Part shown: positions 30,581-41,184 of the stretch, one piece after another
Layout of the letters: each line of letters starts with the position of its first letter
How positions within the stretch are numbered: position 1 is the first letter of the stretch
IMG/VR virus record: IMGVR_UViG_3300042355_000290
Location: 1-43,019 of that record
Length of the DNA stretch: 43,019 bases
Direction: 5' to 3' (one strand)
Origin: a virus
Position numbers and translations under genes: made by a program
The notes under the pieces: model-generated
The model's input: the letters and a program-made list of their open reading frames with translations, nothing else
The model's database searches: none
What the model was told of the DNA's origin: nothing

Positions 30581-32104
30581 ATGGCTGACGTGAGGTATCG
30601 TGCGAACCTTTCCACACCTTCCTTTCCTGTTGATCCCCTCACGTTTGGTCAAACTGTTATCGTCAAGGGGCAGGATCAGAACTACACACCTAATCTTGTA
30701 TCGAAACTGGATGCTGACAAGGATGCAGGTATTCCGCAAGTGTATTATATTGCGAATGCGCTTCCAACTGAGCAAGGTTACAGGTCTGTCGGATTTACCT
30801 ATACTGTGGATGCCTGCCCAGGTACTCCATATTTCGCATTTCCTGTTAGATCAGCTGATGAATCCACAACTCTGATCCATACGCGCGAAGGTTATATCTA
30901 CGAGAAGCGTGCAGATGCCTCCCCTCAGTTCAGGTATATTGGTACTTACGCTGGCTCCCTCACCTTTGCAACTGTGAGTGGAGTTACCTATCTTTATATA
31001 GGTGGCGTTGGGTGCTATGCATATAACTTCACAACTGAAGTGCTTGATCCAGTAGTTCTACTTGGACTTGATCCAGTATATACTCTAGGTATTGTAGGTG
31101 TCGGTGGTTATCTGCTTGCTTGGTCAACTGATTCGATTGTGTGGTCATCTATTCTGGATGCCACCGATTTCGTACCTTCTCTTGATACGGGCGCAGGTAT
31201 TGCTAGCGTGGAAGGGGCGCGCGGAGCTATAACTTACTGTGTCGCAAACACGCAAGGTGTATTTGTATTCACTGCACAGAACTGTGTGGCTGCATCTCTC
31301 TCAAACAACGCTAGATACCCTTTCAACTTCAAAGAGGTTGTGGGCTCATCCGGTGTTACTGACATTCAAGCAGTTACATTTGAAGGTAACCAGAATACAG
31401 CCTATGCTTACACAGTAGCTGGATTCCAGCAGATCAGTCAGAACTCAGCAAAGCCTGTATGGGCTGATCTTACTGACTCGGCCGCGGTGAGTCCTGTGTG
31501 GGATGAACTCACTGTAGTAGATCAGAATGTAGGTCTGGATAGAACACTGGTGGGTGCCAAGCTTACTGTAGCAGGTGCGCGCTATGTATGTGTATCCATT
31601 CAATCAGGTACGATAACAGTGCTGGGTCAAGTGTACCCTAAGTATCGTGATATTTGGGTATATGATCTGGCATTGCTTCGCTGGGGTAGAATTGTAGTTG
31701 ATCACTTGGAAGTGTTCTCTGATGAAACCGCAAAGCTATCTATCGTTGCATTGAATGGTCAGGTGATTACTTGCGATAACTCAAACACTGCAACCGAATC
31801 AACATATGTGCAGAGAGATGAAGCAATCATTGTGTTGGGTAAGTATCAATACACGCGCCAGAGATACCTAACCTTGCAGCAGATTGAACTCGATAATCTA
31901 TACAAGGTGACCAATGCCTCTGTAGATACCTATCCGACTGTGTGGACACTGGCTGCAGATGGTGCAAGCTGGGAAGCTACTACGCGCAGGGGAGAGAGTA
32001 CTTACCTGACCCGCAAGACTGCTCTTAACCACTCAATCATGGTGAAGGGTAACTTCCATCTCAACACAGCTGTGCTTACCTTTAACAACCACGGAGGTAG
32101 ATAG
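30581..32104 (+). CDS. Tail/virion protein, possible tail nozzle or stabilisation protein
   Basis: Product of 507 aa from the ATG at 30581, with AGGAGG 8 nt upstream; an earlier in-frame ATG lies in the previous gene. It is beta-rich throughout with repeated strand motifs (FTYTVDACPGTPYFAFPVRS, YIYEKRADASPQFRYIGTYA, GVGGYLLAWSTDSIVWSSI, RDIWVYDLALLRWGRIVV). These suggest a beta-propeller-like structure as in podovirus nozzle (gp12/gp10-type) proteins. The family is not certain from sequence alone. Confidence 0.68.
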   Translation: MADVRYRANLSTPSFPVDPLTFGQTVIVKGQDQNYTPNLVSKLDADKDAGIPQVYYIANALPTEQGYRSVGFTYTVDACPGTPYFAFPVRSADESTTLIHTREGYIYEKRADASPQFRYIGTYAGSLTFATVSGVTYLYIGGVGCYAYNFTTEVLDPVVLLGLDPVYTLGIVGVGGYLLAWSTDSIVWSSILDATDFVPSLDTGAGIASVEGARGAITYCVANTQGVFVFTAQNCVAASLSNNARYPFNFKEVVGSSGVTDIQAVTFEGNQNTAYAYTVAGFQQISQNSAKPVWADLTDSAAVSPVWDELTVVDQNVGLDRTLVGAKLTVAGARYVCVSIQSGTITVLGQVYPKYRDIWVYDLALLRWGRIVVDHLEVFSDETAKLSIVALNGQVITCDNSNTATESTYVQRDEAIIVLGKYQYTRQRYLTLQQIELDNLYKVTNASVDTYPTVWTLAADGASWEATTRRGESTYLTRKTALNHSIMVKGNFHLNTAVLTFNNHGGR

Positions 32105-32106
32105 CA

Positions 32107-32664
32107 ATGGCAAAGGAACTCTCGTTCTCTCTGGGAATTGGAGCTACGCCACTTTATGAGCCTGAAGATTCTGAACTCGCTAGTGAGTTATTCAGAATCT
32201 ATCAGGCTCTTAATGTACTTGCGGCCCAGCTTGATGCAAGTACTGGATCGCTTGTAGCCTCCATAGTAGATAGACCTTACACACTTGCATCCTCTGCATC
32301 CAAAGAAGTTAACCTGACTAGATGTTATGGGGAAGCTACAGTGGCTCTCACAGCTGGGGAAGTTGTGAGATTCAACGCGGCTGGTAAGATTATCAAGGCT
32401 CAATCAACAACTACTCACCTTCTCAAAGGGCAGATGGTTGTACTTGAGTCAACCCTTGCAGGAAGTTATGCTCCGCTCGCTATGAGAGGTGTTGTAAGAC
32501 TTTATACTGGACTCACACCTGGTGCAGATTACATGCTATCAACTACTGCAGGTGCAATTTCAGTGCTGGCTCCAGCAGCTACCAATACCTTACAGTATCT
32601 TGGGTTCGCTGTATCAAGCTCTGAACTCTACTTCGAGCCTGAACCGCGGCATTCAGTCGTATAA
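32107..32664 (+). CDS. Structural protein, beta-rich
   Basis: Product of 185 aa with GGAGG upstream. The N-terminal 60 residues are helical (ELASELFRIYQALNVLAAQL). The rest is a compact beta domain (ALTAGEVVRFNAAGKIIKAQ, RGVVRLYTGLTPGADYMLST, LQYLGFAVSSSELYFEPE) of a type often seen in phage decoration, spike or fibre-attachment proteins. It lies 2 nt after the nozzle-like gene and is probably part of the tail. Confidence 0.68.
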   Translation: MAKELSFSLGIGATPLYEPEDSELASELFRIYQALNVLAAQLDASTGSLVASIVDRPYTLASSASKEVNLTRCYGEATVALTAGEVVRFNAAGKIIKAQSTTTHLLKGQMVVLESTLAGSYAPLAMRGVVRLYTGLTPGADYMLSTTAGAISVLAPAATNTLQYLGFAVSSSELYFEPEPRHSVV

Positions 32665-32738
32665 TTACGTAATCCCTGCTGAGAGGTTTTGACGATACTC
32701 TCTATATTAGATACATCATTTCATGGAAGGAAACTATC

Positions 32739-33713
32739 ATGGCCACACAGCCTCAAGACATGCCATTGCAGTCAGAGCTAGGGTTAGTTAATTATCTTCG
32801 CAGTATTAGTGGAGTTGGCGGCGCAGGTAATGTCGCTGTTGGTTCTCAAGCTCAGGAGATTGACTCTGCTGGATTGAGTAATATCATGACAGATTGGCTG
32901 CGTAGTAATGGCCAGTTTCTGCAGAGTATGCAGCAGCAGAATCAAGCTGGATTGTATAACTCCAGTACGCGCCGATTGGTTGCTAATGATCTGACCGCAC
33001 AAGCTGCTCTTAAAGCTGCGGGCGCGAATCAGACAACTAGAATCAACAATGCTTCCAATCTCACCAATGCTTCTATTGAGAATGCTAAGCGTGGAGTTGC
33101 AGGTCAGTCAGGTAAGTCTAAGCTGACTGACCTTGCGCTTGCTGCTGCACTCAACGCATTTAATGGAAAGAACAATCCACTGAGTGCAGAGAATGCAGCT
33201 AAAAAAGCAGCTGGCAAACTGAAGACAAACATTCCGATGGGTGATCTAGCAATGTCTGCGGTAGGTGATGCAACTAGCTACACACCTCCTGAAGTATTCC
33301 AGAACACATCTGACCCATTCAGTGCGCAGGTAACTCCAGGTAACTCAGACTACAATGCAATGCTTGCACCAGACTTCTTATCTCAAGCATTCGATACTGG
33401 CCTGAATACAACTGCGCCCACTGACTTCAGTAACTTTAGCGCCTCAATCAATACCAATCCTTTCGGGCCAAGTGAAGGCTTTAACTTCGATGCGTTCGGC
33501 AGTGCTGGAGATTCTAACATCTACAACCCCACTGACTTCCAGATAGATACAGGTAGTGGTATTAATTTCGGCGGTGAGGACTTCTCATTCTCGTTGCCTG
33601 ATTTTAATGCTGATTTCGAAGCTGTAGATACTGGATCGTGGAGTTTACCTGAGTGGAATACGAACTCAGATTGGATGTTTGATACGGGCAGTGACTGGTC
33701 ATTTGACTGGTAA
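32739..33713 (+). CDS. Putative internal virion protein with acidic aromatic tail
   Basis: Product of 324 aa. The N-terminal half is Gln/Asn/Ala-rich and helical (IMTDWLRSNGQFLQSMQQQN, AQAALKAAGANQTTRINNAS). The last 120 residues are low-complexity, acidic and rich in Phe, Trp, Ser, Asn and Gly, with DTGS repeated (DTGSGINF, DTGSWSLPEW, DTGSDWSFDW). No family recognised. It begins the run of genes leading to the 1595-aa protein; podovirus ejection proteins are encoded in this place. The 74-bp gap before it has no clear gene or terminator. Confidence 0.65.
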   Translation: MATQPQDMPLQSELGLVNYLRSISGVGGAGNVAVGSQAQEIDSAGLSNIMTDWLRSNGQFLQSMQQQNQAGLYNSSTRRLVANDLTAQAALKAAGANQTTRINNASNLTNASIENAKRGVAGQSGKSKLTDLALAAALNAFNGKNNPLSAENAAKKAAGKLKTNIPMGDLAMSAVGDATSYTPPEVFQNTSDPFSAQVTPGNSDYNAMLAPDFLSQAFDTGLNTTAPTDFSNFSASINTNPFGPSEGFNFDAFGSAGDSNIYNPTDFQIDTGSGINFGGEDFSFSLPDFNADFEAVDTGSWSLPEWNTNSDWMFDTGSDWSFDW

Positions 33714-33730
33714 TCCTAGGAGTTACTAGT

Positions 33731-34684
33731 ATGGCACAGACTAACCCACTCATCTCATTGATGCGGAACTTGCAGGCAGGCAGAAGCTCTGGTGCTGCCA
33801 GAGTATTCCGCCCAACAGCAGCAATGTCTGATGTAGGACAACAGAGATCAACAGCTGCAACTACTTTCAACGCAGATATTGCATCTGCAAGAGAAGGTAT
33901 GGCTAGCCGTAAGGTTACCTATGATGATCTGATCGCAAACCTAACTGCTTCTGTAGGGAACGCAAAGACAGCTTATGAGTCCGCACTTCCTGGATTTAAT
34001 GAAGCTGCTCTCAAGGCGAAGGCTACAGCTACTGCCGGTGTAGCTGCGGCTGATAAATCTGTAACTGATGCTAGATATACATCAGTTTTATATGGATCCT
34101 TTCCAGGATACTCCGGAGCCTATGATACTGTTCGAGCCACGTTGAGTGCTGAAATTGCAGACACCTTAGATCACATCAAGAAGGGTTATACTGGCGCTTG
34201 GATTACTAATTACGAGAAACAGGTAGCTGCACTTAAGACCCTGAACACCCAGCGCAAGGCGACGATTGATTCTCGTAACACAGCTGCTACTGCTGCAGGT
34301 ACTGCATACAAGACTGCGATTGATCAAGTGAATGCTAACTCAAAGACTTCATTTGATACGTATCAAGGTACAATTCTGGATGCAAACAAGCAACAGCAAG
34401 AAGGTTATCAGGCATATGTAGGTCAGGAGAATACGCTACGTGATCGCTTCAACACAGAGCGTAATGCAATTGAAGGTCTAGGGTACTTAGCGCAAGCTGC
34501 ACCTACGCTTGATATGATCTCACCCTCCGCTTCATCTGCTCAAGATCAGCCTGATATCTACTCAACTGATATTGCAAATCTTATGCAAGGCAGGAAGCAA
34601 CTTGCTCAGTCCACCCGTGCTACATCACCTGAAGATGACTTGCTTACAGGCGCGATGCAGTCCTCAATATACTCCAGAACCTAA
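33731..34684 (+). CDS. Putative internal virion protein
   Basis: Product of 317 aa, Ala/Thr-rich and largely helical (STAATTFNADIASAREGMAS, LKAKATATAGVAAADKSVTD, YEKQVAALKTLNTQRKATID), with long coiled-coil-like stretches and no membrane segment. The C-terminus is Ser/Asp-rich and disordered. Composition and position are those of ejection proteins that leave the head with DNA. No named family. AGGAG lies upstream. Confidence 0.65.
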   Translation: MAQTNPLISLMRNLQAGRSSGAARVFRPTAAMSDVGQQRSTAATTFNADIASAREGMASRKVTYDDLIANLTASVGNAKTAYESALPGFNEAALKAKATATAGVAAADKSVTDARYTSVLYGSFPGYSGAYDTVRATLSAEIADTLDHIKKGYTGAWITNYEKQVAALKTLNTQRKATIDSRNTAATAAGTAYKTAIDQVNANSKTSFDTYQGTILDANKQQQEGYQAYVGQENTLRDRFNTERNAIEGLGYLAQAAPTLDMISPSASSAQDQPDIYSTDIANLMQGRKQLAQSTRATSPEDDLLTGAMQSSIYSRT

Positions 34685-34696
34685 GAGGTAACTAAT

Positions 34697-36373
34697 ATGG
34701 CAGGATTTAACCTAGCTGATATCCTTGCTCAGGCAGGAGAGATGCAGAGTATCATTCGCGGTGATACTAAGAAGACTGAGCAGACTCAAGAACAAACTCA
34801 GGCTTTGCGCGAAGAACAAGTTCAGGCAGCTCAATCTATGGTTGGCCTTTCTGTAGATCAAGCTCGGATTGAAGGTAAGCAGAAACTCCAGCTCGAAGCC
34901 CGTAAGAAGGCCACGATGGATACCTTCGGTGTTGATATACTTGACCCTGAGAATCGCATTGCTTATCTTGCTAGGGAACAAGCTGCTGCTGTGGATGAAA
35001 CCATAGCTAACTCGAAGCGCGCCGCTGAACTCAGAAACACCAGCCTGTATGACTCCCCGCTGGAGTACCTGATGGCACGTCCGTTTGCAAGTCGCAATGA
35101 TCTTGCAGCTGAGAATGCTACCCAGCGCGCAGTTGTGATTGACAAGGCACTGGATGATTTGAACAATCAAGTGCAATCTACTGTTAAAACCCAAGCTGCG
35201 ATTCAAGAGGCTTGGACTGTGGATCAGCAAACTAATCACCTAAGTCAAATTGCACTTACAGCTGCTGATAAAGTAAGACAGCTGCAGATCAATCAGAACA
35301 CTGCATACACAAATGATCTCAAAGTACTGAGGGATATGGGCGCTGAGGATATTAAGAACTCCACAAACGCTTACACTCTCAAGAGACAGGCTGAACAGTT
35401 TGATGCAATCAGAGCTGAGCACAGAGCTGCTCTTGAGGCACGCAAGTCTACCAAGAAAGCAGATGCTGCTAACTTGGAGGAATACATGCGCATGTATAAT
35501 CTGGGGGCTAAGGAACTCGGTAAGCAAACATTCACTGACCCTGCTCAGTTCACTGCACTGTTAAAGTATAACAAAGATATGGTTGAGGCAGTGGTGACTA
35601 AAGGTTCTGAGCGTGGGATTGATGTTAATAACCCAGATGCTCAAACAGTTCCGAGTTATGTTGCACGCTCGGCGGGTGAGAGTGTTATGGTGCTTGCTCA
35701 GGTTGGTGGAACTTTGCCTACGTCTGCTGAACGCACTGCCGCTTACCTCGCTGAGACTAGGAGTCTTACAGGTCAGAAGCTTACAAAGGAACAGGGCGGC
35801 AAGAAGATTACTGGTGATCAGATGGTTGGTGGGATTAATAGTTCCATCTACGGCTCAGTGACTGCAGATGAAAAAGGTAACAAAGTTACTACCTCTGGCT
35901 CATTAGCTCAGATGCAGCAGAATGTGGAGAATGATCTGAACGGTGGGCGTACTAAGAATATCTACCGTGCGCCTGATGTAGCTACAGTGGCAGCTGCTAC
36001 TCCACGACTTACACAAGAAAAGTGGTGGAAAGAGATCATTCAACCTGCCTCTCTTACTGCCCCGTCACCAACTGGTGATCAAGTTATGAAGCAGGCAAAG
36101 CTTGCTTTACAGTCTGGCACTCTTACCCCAGAAGAAGCAGCTGACGGTATCTCAACTTACTTTAAAGCAGCCACCCTTATCAACATAACAAACGAACAGT
36201 ATCAACGTGTTGGGTTACCTACGCCCAAAGCTTATCCAGTAATTGTTGACAAGGGGCCTAGTTACTTTATGCCTGGAGCACGGCGTATAGGTTCTATTGA
36301 TCTTATGGATGATAAGAAAGTATTACAGAACCTCATGGCTACGACTCCGCAGCGTGTCAATTTCAACAAGTAG
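34697..36373 (+). CDS. Putative internal virion/ejection protein (558 aa)
   Basis: Product of 558 aa, Gln/Ala/Lys-rich and helical (EQTQEQTQALREEQVQAAQS, ARIEGKQKLQLEARKKATMD, ADKVRQLQINQNTAYTNDLK), with few hydrophobic segments. The C-terminal region contains KWWKEIIQPASL and a Pro/Gly part. It is compatible with a T7 gp15-like position just before the giant protein, but no sequence family can be confirmed by eye. AAGAGG precedes the start. Confidence 0.68.
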   Translation: MAGFNLADILAQAGEMQSIIRGDTKKTEQTQEQTQALREEQVQAAQSMVGLSVDQARIEGKQKLQLEARKKATMDTFGVDILDPENRIAYLAREQAAAVDETIANSKRAAELRNTSLYDSPLEYLMARPFASRNDLAAENATQRAVVIDKALDDLNNQVQSTVKTQAAIQEAWTVDQQTNHLSQIALTAADKVRQLQINQNTAYTNDLKVLRDMGAEDIKNSTNAYTLKRQAEQFDAIRAEHRAALEARKSTKKADAANLEEYMRMYNLGAKELGKQTFTDPAQFTALLKYNKDMVEAVVTKGSERGIDVNNPDAQTVPSYVARSAGESVMVLAQVGGTLPTSAERTAAYLAETRSLTGQKLTKEQGGKKITGDQMVGGINSSIYGSVTADEKGNKVTTSGSLAQMQQNVENDLNGGRTKNIYRAPDVATVAAATPRLTQEKWWKEIIQPASLTAPSPTGDQVMKQAKLALQSGTLTPEEAADGISTYFKAATLINITNEQYQRVGLPTPKAYPVIVDKGPSYFMPGARRIGSIDLMDDKKVLQNLMATTPQRVNFNK

Positions 36374-36387
36374 ATTGAGAGAATCCC

Positions 36388-39300
36388 ATGGCATTTAATA
36401 TGAGCGATGAATTGCCTTCGTATATGTATGCAGCAGATGTGCATAACGTAGCGAATGGTAAGCCCAGTATTATCCCAGACTCAGAGTCTCAGGACTCTAC
36501 CTTAGATATGCTCACAAAAGGATCACTCTCAGTGATTGCACGCGCAGTCACGTCCACTGTGAATATCCTTCCTGCAGCTACTAACTGGGCAGGACTCACA
36601 GACACTACTGAGTGGAAGACTGAAGACTTGCTCTCTAGTTTCGATGATGATCTCTCAGCTTATTACTCACGTCACAGAGATACCGTTGATGTGGTAGGTG
36701 ATGTTGCATCTATGATGATTCCAGGTATGGCTGGAGTTAAAGCGTTGAATTTGGCTCAGGTAGGTTTGAAAGGATTGAGCCGTGGTAACGCAGGCAAGAA
36801 CATGCTGCAAAGTATCGGTGCGTTGCCTGACGTAACCAGCAAGTATGCCATGCTCTCTAAACAGAAGATGTTTGAGACTGGTAATACTTTCACGATGATT
36901 GAGTCCAACGCAGTTAAGGCATTTGCAGGTGCGTATGCGCAGAATGCTCTGGAGTTTGCAGCATTTGAAACGGCCGCTGCTGTTGCGCTTGGTGATCGCT
37001 CACCGATCTTTAAAGACCACACAGCAACTGATATTATTTACAACGCTGCTCTGGGTGGAGGGGTTGTTGGTGCTGGTATTCTTGGTACAGTAAGTGCAGT
37101 TCAAACTTACGGTGCTCTCAAGATTGCTAGAGATGTAGTTACTCGTGCACTTAATCCGATGCGACATGTTGCTGAACCTGTTGAAGGTACGGCAGATTTC
37201 GTGCAACTGCTTGCTAAGAAAGCTCAGCTTGATAACCCACCAGTGTTTGATGCCTCTAAGGTAGGCACCTTACCTGCTGGTACAGATGTAACTAAGATGG
37301 AACAAGCAGCAGCCAGAACTCTGGAGAAGCGTCAGCGTGATCTGGGGTTAGAGGTGCAGGTGATTGCAACTCGCATGGCGGGTGGAGACTCCGAGATTGG
37401 CAGACTGTTTGCAGACTCTCTTAAGGGTCTGGAACATGATGCAGCTTGGGCAGCTACGTTGCATATGAAAGAAGTTGGGCGCGCCGGTACCATACTCAAG
37501 GCTGATGTTATAGCTAAGAGTATTGAAGATGCGCGCTTTGCTCTCGTAGATACCACCGGCCTGAGCGCAAGTAAGATTGCAGGTCTGAATAAGACTGCAG
37601 CTCTCGGTGAGGTGCAAGCTGTGAAGTATCTCACCATTGCTGGAGAGAATGCAGGTAATGTATCCCACTCAGCTCCTGCTGCTCTGGGGCTTGCAGATTT
37701 GTATGGCGCTAAGGAAGTTTCTGAGCGCGTGAGGACTCTAGTAGGTAAGAACACTGAGCCAAGTTCTGTGTGGTCACCGCGCGGTAAGTCTCTGGAAGAA
37801 GTTGAGGCTCAGTACATTCATATGGCTGAACTCAAGATGGTTGAAGGTCAGCTTCTGCACGGTGAGAACTTACCTGCACTTGAGGCTGCTTATAACAAAG
37901 GACTGCAGAGAGTTGTTGTAGATGGTCTTGAACTTGACTCAACTCAACTGCTTCGTCATATCAAAGAAGTCAAGAGTGACATGCTGGGTCTGGAGTACGC
38001 AGATGCGCTGATCACTCCTGGAAGTTCTACACTTGCAATCTCTCGTAAACTTAATGTGAGTGAGAAGCTTGTGGAGGGTGGCCATAAGGGTGATGGCTCT
38101 GAGTTCTTCCGAGTTACTGATGGTGCAGAACTCCGTAACCCATCGGTTCTCAAGGTGGCTTACGCAAGTAACCCTGAAATTGCGGGTGTGAGTGGTGATG
38201 TGCTATCTGGCATGGCTACTATCAAACAGCTTCAGGAAGTTGCGATTCAGAACAACGCAGTTGCAGTCACTGGATTGTTCGGCGAAGAAGTAGTTGCAGC
38301 TATGCCTAGGCTTATGGATGGTGAAGTGCTTGCTGCAACTTCCGCAGGTGCTGGCGCCGGCTTGGCTACATTCGCATCTGGCGCATACAACACTCTCGCC
38401 TCCAAGGTTGAGTGGATCGGTAAGCTCACCAATAAACTCAAGACTCAATTCAGAACTGAAACTTCTGATACCTTGCAGCCGTTCATGTATAAGCTGCTAC
38501 AGAATCCTGAGGCTAGTAATGAGATTGCAGTAATCCGGCACAAGCTTCTGAGCACCGGTGAGAAGTATATCCTAGTGGATGGTCAGCTGGTTCGTAAGTC
38601 TGTTGCAGAATACGATGCTAGTGCTGAGGCTGCGCGCGTACAAGGTAAGGTATTCAAGGGTGCTGAACCTACGCCAGTTGCAGGTGTTGATGATTACATT
38701 GCAGTTAACAATGCAGAGACTCGTGACTTCTTGGCAGCTTGGGTTGGACACAATGACAAGTTTGTTGGGAATCAACGCAACCTGAATGCAGCAATCGGTA
38801 AGGGATATACACCTAAGGAAGGTGAAGTTTATTTCCCGCAACCTGATTCGAAGAAGTTCCCGTTCTTCAGTATGGTAGTTCCGAAGAATCCAGAACTTAA
38901 AGAACAGGTGCAGATGCTGTGGGCTGAGTCAGCTGAACATCTTGCTGGCTTGGAGTCTAAGGTGGGCATGGATTATACCATTCTCCGCAAGACTGATACT
39001 GAACTGTATCATAAGGCTATCAAAGATTATGATTATGATTTAGGATTCCACGCAGGTCAGATTGTGCAGGATATGAAGCGTACTGGTGTTGCTGCTCCTG
39101 TGTTCCCTAAGACAGATGCACACACACTTATGCAAGAGATGCTTGAATGGAGACATAGGGCTTCAGACGCGCAGGTGCGTTCAGGTGTTACGTTGCATAA
39201 CCAAGTTGCATTCTCTGAACTGCGCCGCTTGGATGCAGATTACAATGCGCTGCAACTCTCCACTAAGAAAGCTGGAGCTACAACTGACTCACCGTTTGGT

Positions 39301-41175
39301 TCGTACGTATCCACTGCACTTGATATTCCTCGCGCATCTCATGTGCCTGTGTGGACTGCGTTTAACAATCTTGCAGAGAATGTGTATAGCAATGCCCATC
39401 GCGCGATTGTTGGTACCTTCGGCAAACTGAAAGGGGAGGAACAAGTTGCAGAGATGACTAAGCATCTGGAAGCTTCAGGCATTCGTGGGTTCAAGGATGC
39501 TGCAACTGAGATGCTTGCTAATCACCCTGCAGGTGGTAAGGAACTTAGCAAGTTTGTGCAGACTATGAACTCTGCCTTGAGTACACTGATTCTCCGTACT
39601 GATCCAATGAACGCTGTTAACAACGGGCTTGGTTCGCTGGTGATTACAGGTGCTGAACTCTCTAGCTTGATTAAGGGAATCAAAGGGGCGGGTGGGAACT
39701 TCGAGACTGAACTCTTACAGAAAGCCTTTGTAGGTGTGCCAGGATCGAAAACTGCAGCTCTCTCTCCTGTGAAACTCATTGGTTCTGCTTACACTGATTA
39801 CTTCAAGATGATGGCAGGTAATCCAGAACTCAAAGCATTGAGAGATAGGTTCGACAGAGCTGGCTTCATGCCAAGTATGATGGATCAGAACAAACTAATT
39901 CTGGATCATGCAACTCTCTCTGGCTTTGAGACTGCTGGCGAGCTTGCAGGTAAGTCAAAAGCAATGATGACTGATCTAGGTAATCTGCTTGAGAAGGTAT
40001 CTCTGAACAAGAACGTTGAGGAGATGAACAGGTTTGTCTCTGCGCATATTGCCGATTCAATCTCGGAACTTGCAGTGCGTGCAGGTACTATGAACCCTGC
40101 AGATCAGTTTGCGTTCATCAATACCTTTGTGAATAGAACCCAAGGTAACTATCTTGCGAGCCAGAGACCTCTGATGTTTCAGGGGCCGGTGGGTTCTGCA
40201 ATCTCTCTATTTCAGACCTATTCATTCAACATGATGCAACATATCTTTAGGCGTATTGAGTCTGGAGATAAGAAGCAACTTGCAGTACTGCTTGGTTTGC
40301 AAACATCTTTGTATGGTATGAATGGCTTGCCTGCATTTGATTTCATGAATAGAAATCTAGTTGGTATGGCTGCAGGTAATACAGGGTTCAAGGATATTCC
40401 AGGTACATTTGGTGGAATGACTGATACCGGAGCTGATGTAGGTAACTGGTTACTTTACGGTGGGCTGAGTAATGCAACTGGGTTGGGTTTGTATTCACGC
40501 GGTGACTTGAATCCACGGCATCTTACAATCTTACCATCTTCTCTTGGTGATGTTCCATTTATCTCAGCAACTCGCACAGCTCTTGGTAGTATGGTGAATG
40601 CAGGTGCAGAGATGATGGCAGGTGCTGATATCGGTTCTACATTCCTGCGAGGTATTGAACATGCAGGTTTATCCAGACCGCTTGCAGGACTGGCAACTAC
40701 CATGCAAGGGTTCGGTACTGCTAGTGGGCAAGGATTCACAACCACAGGTAAGAACGGTATCATGCAGGCGTATGATATGTACTCACTTCAAACACTTGGT
40801 AGAATTGCAGGTGCTAGGCCGCTTGATGAAGCATTGACTCGTGATGCATATCACAGAGTACAAGTGTATGATTCACATCGCCAAGCTCAGGTTGCTACTG
40901 TAGGATCTGCAATTAGAGACAAGGTGCGCGGCGGTGCTGAACTCACTGAGGAAGATACAGCTGGTTTCTTGCGTGAGTATGTTCACAAGGGAGGTGATCA
41001 GAAGTCATTCATCAAGTTCACACAGGATCAGATTAAGAAGGCGAATGTAAGTCAGGTGAATCAACTCACTGCACACTTACAGAAACCTGGGGCACAGTAT
41101 ATGCAAGGGTTTCTGCACGGTGCGCAGGTTGATGATCTTAAGAATCTTAATGCAGTTTCACAATCAACTGAATAG
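36388..41175 (+). CDS. Giant internal virion/ejection protein (1595 aa)
   Basis: Product of 1595 aa, the largest in the genome, similar in size and place to T7 gp16-type ejection proteins. Hydrophobic Gly/Ala-rich helices (for example YNAALGGGVVGAGILGTVSA near residue 220) could insert in membranes. A conserved-looking region near 1255 (PLMFQGPVGSAISLFQTYSF, then MMQHIFRRIESGDKKQLAVL and YGMNGLPAFDF) resembles segments in other large phage virion proteins. No lysozyme or transglycosylase motif is evident. It probably forms part of the DNA translocation channel across the cell envelope. Confidence 0.75.
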   Translation: MAFNMSDELPSYMYAADVHNVANGKPSIIPDSESQDSTLDMLTKGSLSVIARAVTSTVNILPAATNWAGLTDTTEWKTEDLLSSFDDDLSAYYSRHRDTVDVVGDVASMMIPGMAGVKALNLAQVGLKGLSRGNAGKNMLQSIGALPDVTSKYAMLSKQKMFETGNTFTMIESNAVKAFAGAYAQNALEFAAFETAAAVALGDRSPIFKDHTATDIIYNAALGGGVVGAGILGTVSAVQTYGALKIARDVVTRALNPMRHVAEPVEGTADFVQLLAKKAQLDNPPVFDASKVGTLPAGTDVTKMEQAAARTLEKRQRDLGLEVQVIATRMAGGDSEIGRLFADSLKGLEHDAAWAATLHMKEVGRAGTILKADVIAKSIEDARFALVDTTGLSASKIAGLNKTAALGEVQAVKYLTIAGENAGNVSHSAPAALGLADLYGAKEVSERVRTLVGKNTEPSSVWSPRGKSLEEVEAQYIHMAELKMVEGQLLHGENLPALEAAYNKGLQRVVVDGLELDSTQLLRHIKEVKSDMLGLEYADALITPGSSTLAISRKLNVSEKLVEGGHKGDGSEFFRVTDGAELRNPSVLKVAYASNPEIAGVSGDVLSGMATIKQLQEVAIQNNAVAVTGLFGEEVVAAMPRLMDGEVLAATSAGAGAGLATFASGAYNTLASKVEWIGKLTNKLKTQFRTETSDTLQPFMYKLLQNPEASNEIAVIRHKLLSTGEKYILVDGQLVRKSVAEYDASAEAARVQGKVFKGAEPTPVAGVDDYIAVNNAETRDFLAAWVGHNDKFVGNQRNLNAAIGKGYTPKEGEVYFPQPDSKKFPFFSMVVPKNPELKEQVQMLWAESAEHLAGLESKVGMDYTILRKTDTELYHKAIKDYDYDLGFHAGQIVQDMKRTGVAAPVFPKTDAHTLMQEMLEWRHRASDAQVRSGVTLHNQVAFSELRRLDADYNALQLSTKKAGATTDSPFGSYVSTALDIPRASHVPVWTAFNNLAENVYSNAHRAIVGTFGKLKGEEQVAEMTKHLEASGIRGFKDAATEMLANHPAGGKELSKFVQTMNSALSTLILRTDPMNAVNNGLGSLVITGAELSSLIKGIKGAGGNFETELLQKAFVGVPGSKTAALSPVKLIGSAYTDYFKMMAGNPELKALRDRFDRAGFMPSMMDQNKLILDHATLSGFETAGELAGKSKAMMTDLGNLLEKVSLNKNVEEMNRFVSAHIADSISELAVRAGTMNPADQFAFINTFVNRTQGNYLASQRPLMFQGPVGSAISLFQTYSFNMMQHIFRRIESGDKKQLAVLLGLQTSLYGMNGLPAFDFMNRNLVGMAAGNTGFKDIPGTFGGMTDTGADVGNWLLYGGLSNATGLGLYSRGDLNPRHLTILPSSLGDVPFISATRTALGSMVNAGAEMMAGADIGSTFLRGIEHAGLSRPLAGLATTMQGFGTASGQGFTTTGKNGIMQAYDMYSLQTLGRIAGARPLDEALTRDAYHRVQVYDSHRQAQVATVGSAIRDKVRGGAELTEEDTAGFLREYVHKGGDQKSFIKFTQDQIKKANVSQVNQLTAHLQKPGAQYMQGFLHGAQVDDLKNLNAVSQSTE

Positions 41176-41184
41176 GAGAGTAAT

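Noticed and set aside
32664-32739. Possible internal late promoter (TTGACG near 32690)
   Set aside because: No acceptable -10 at proper spacing; TATATT lies only 8 bp away.
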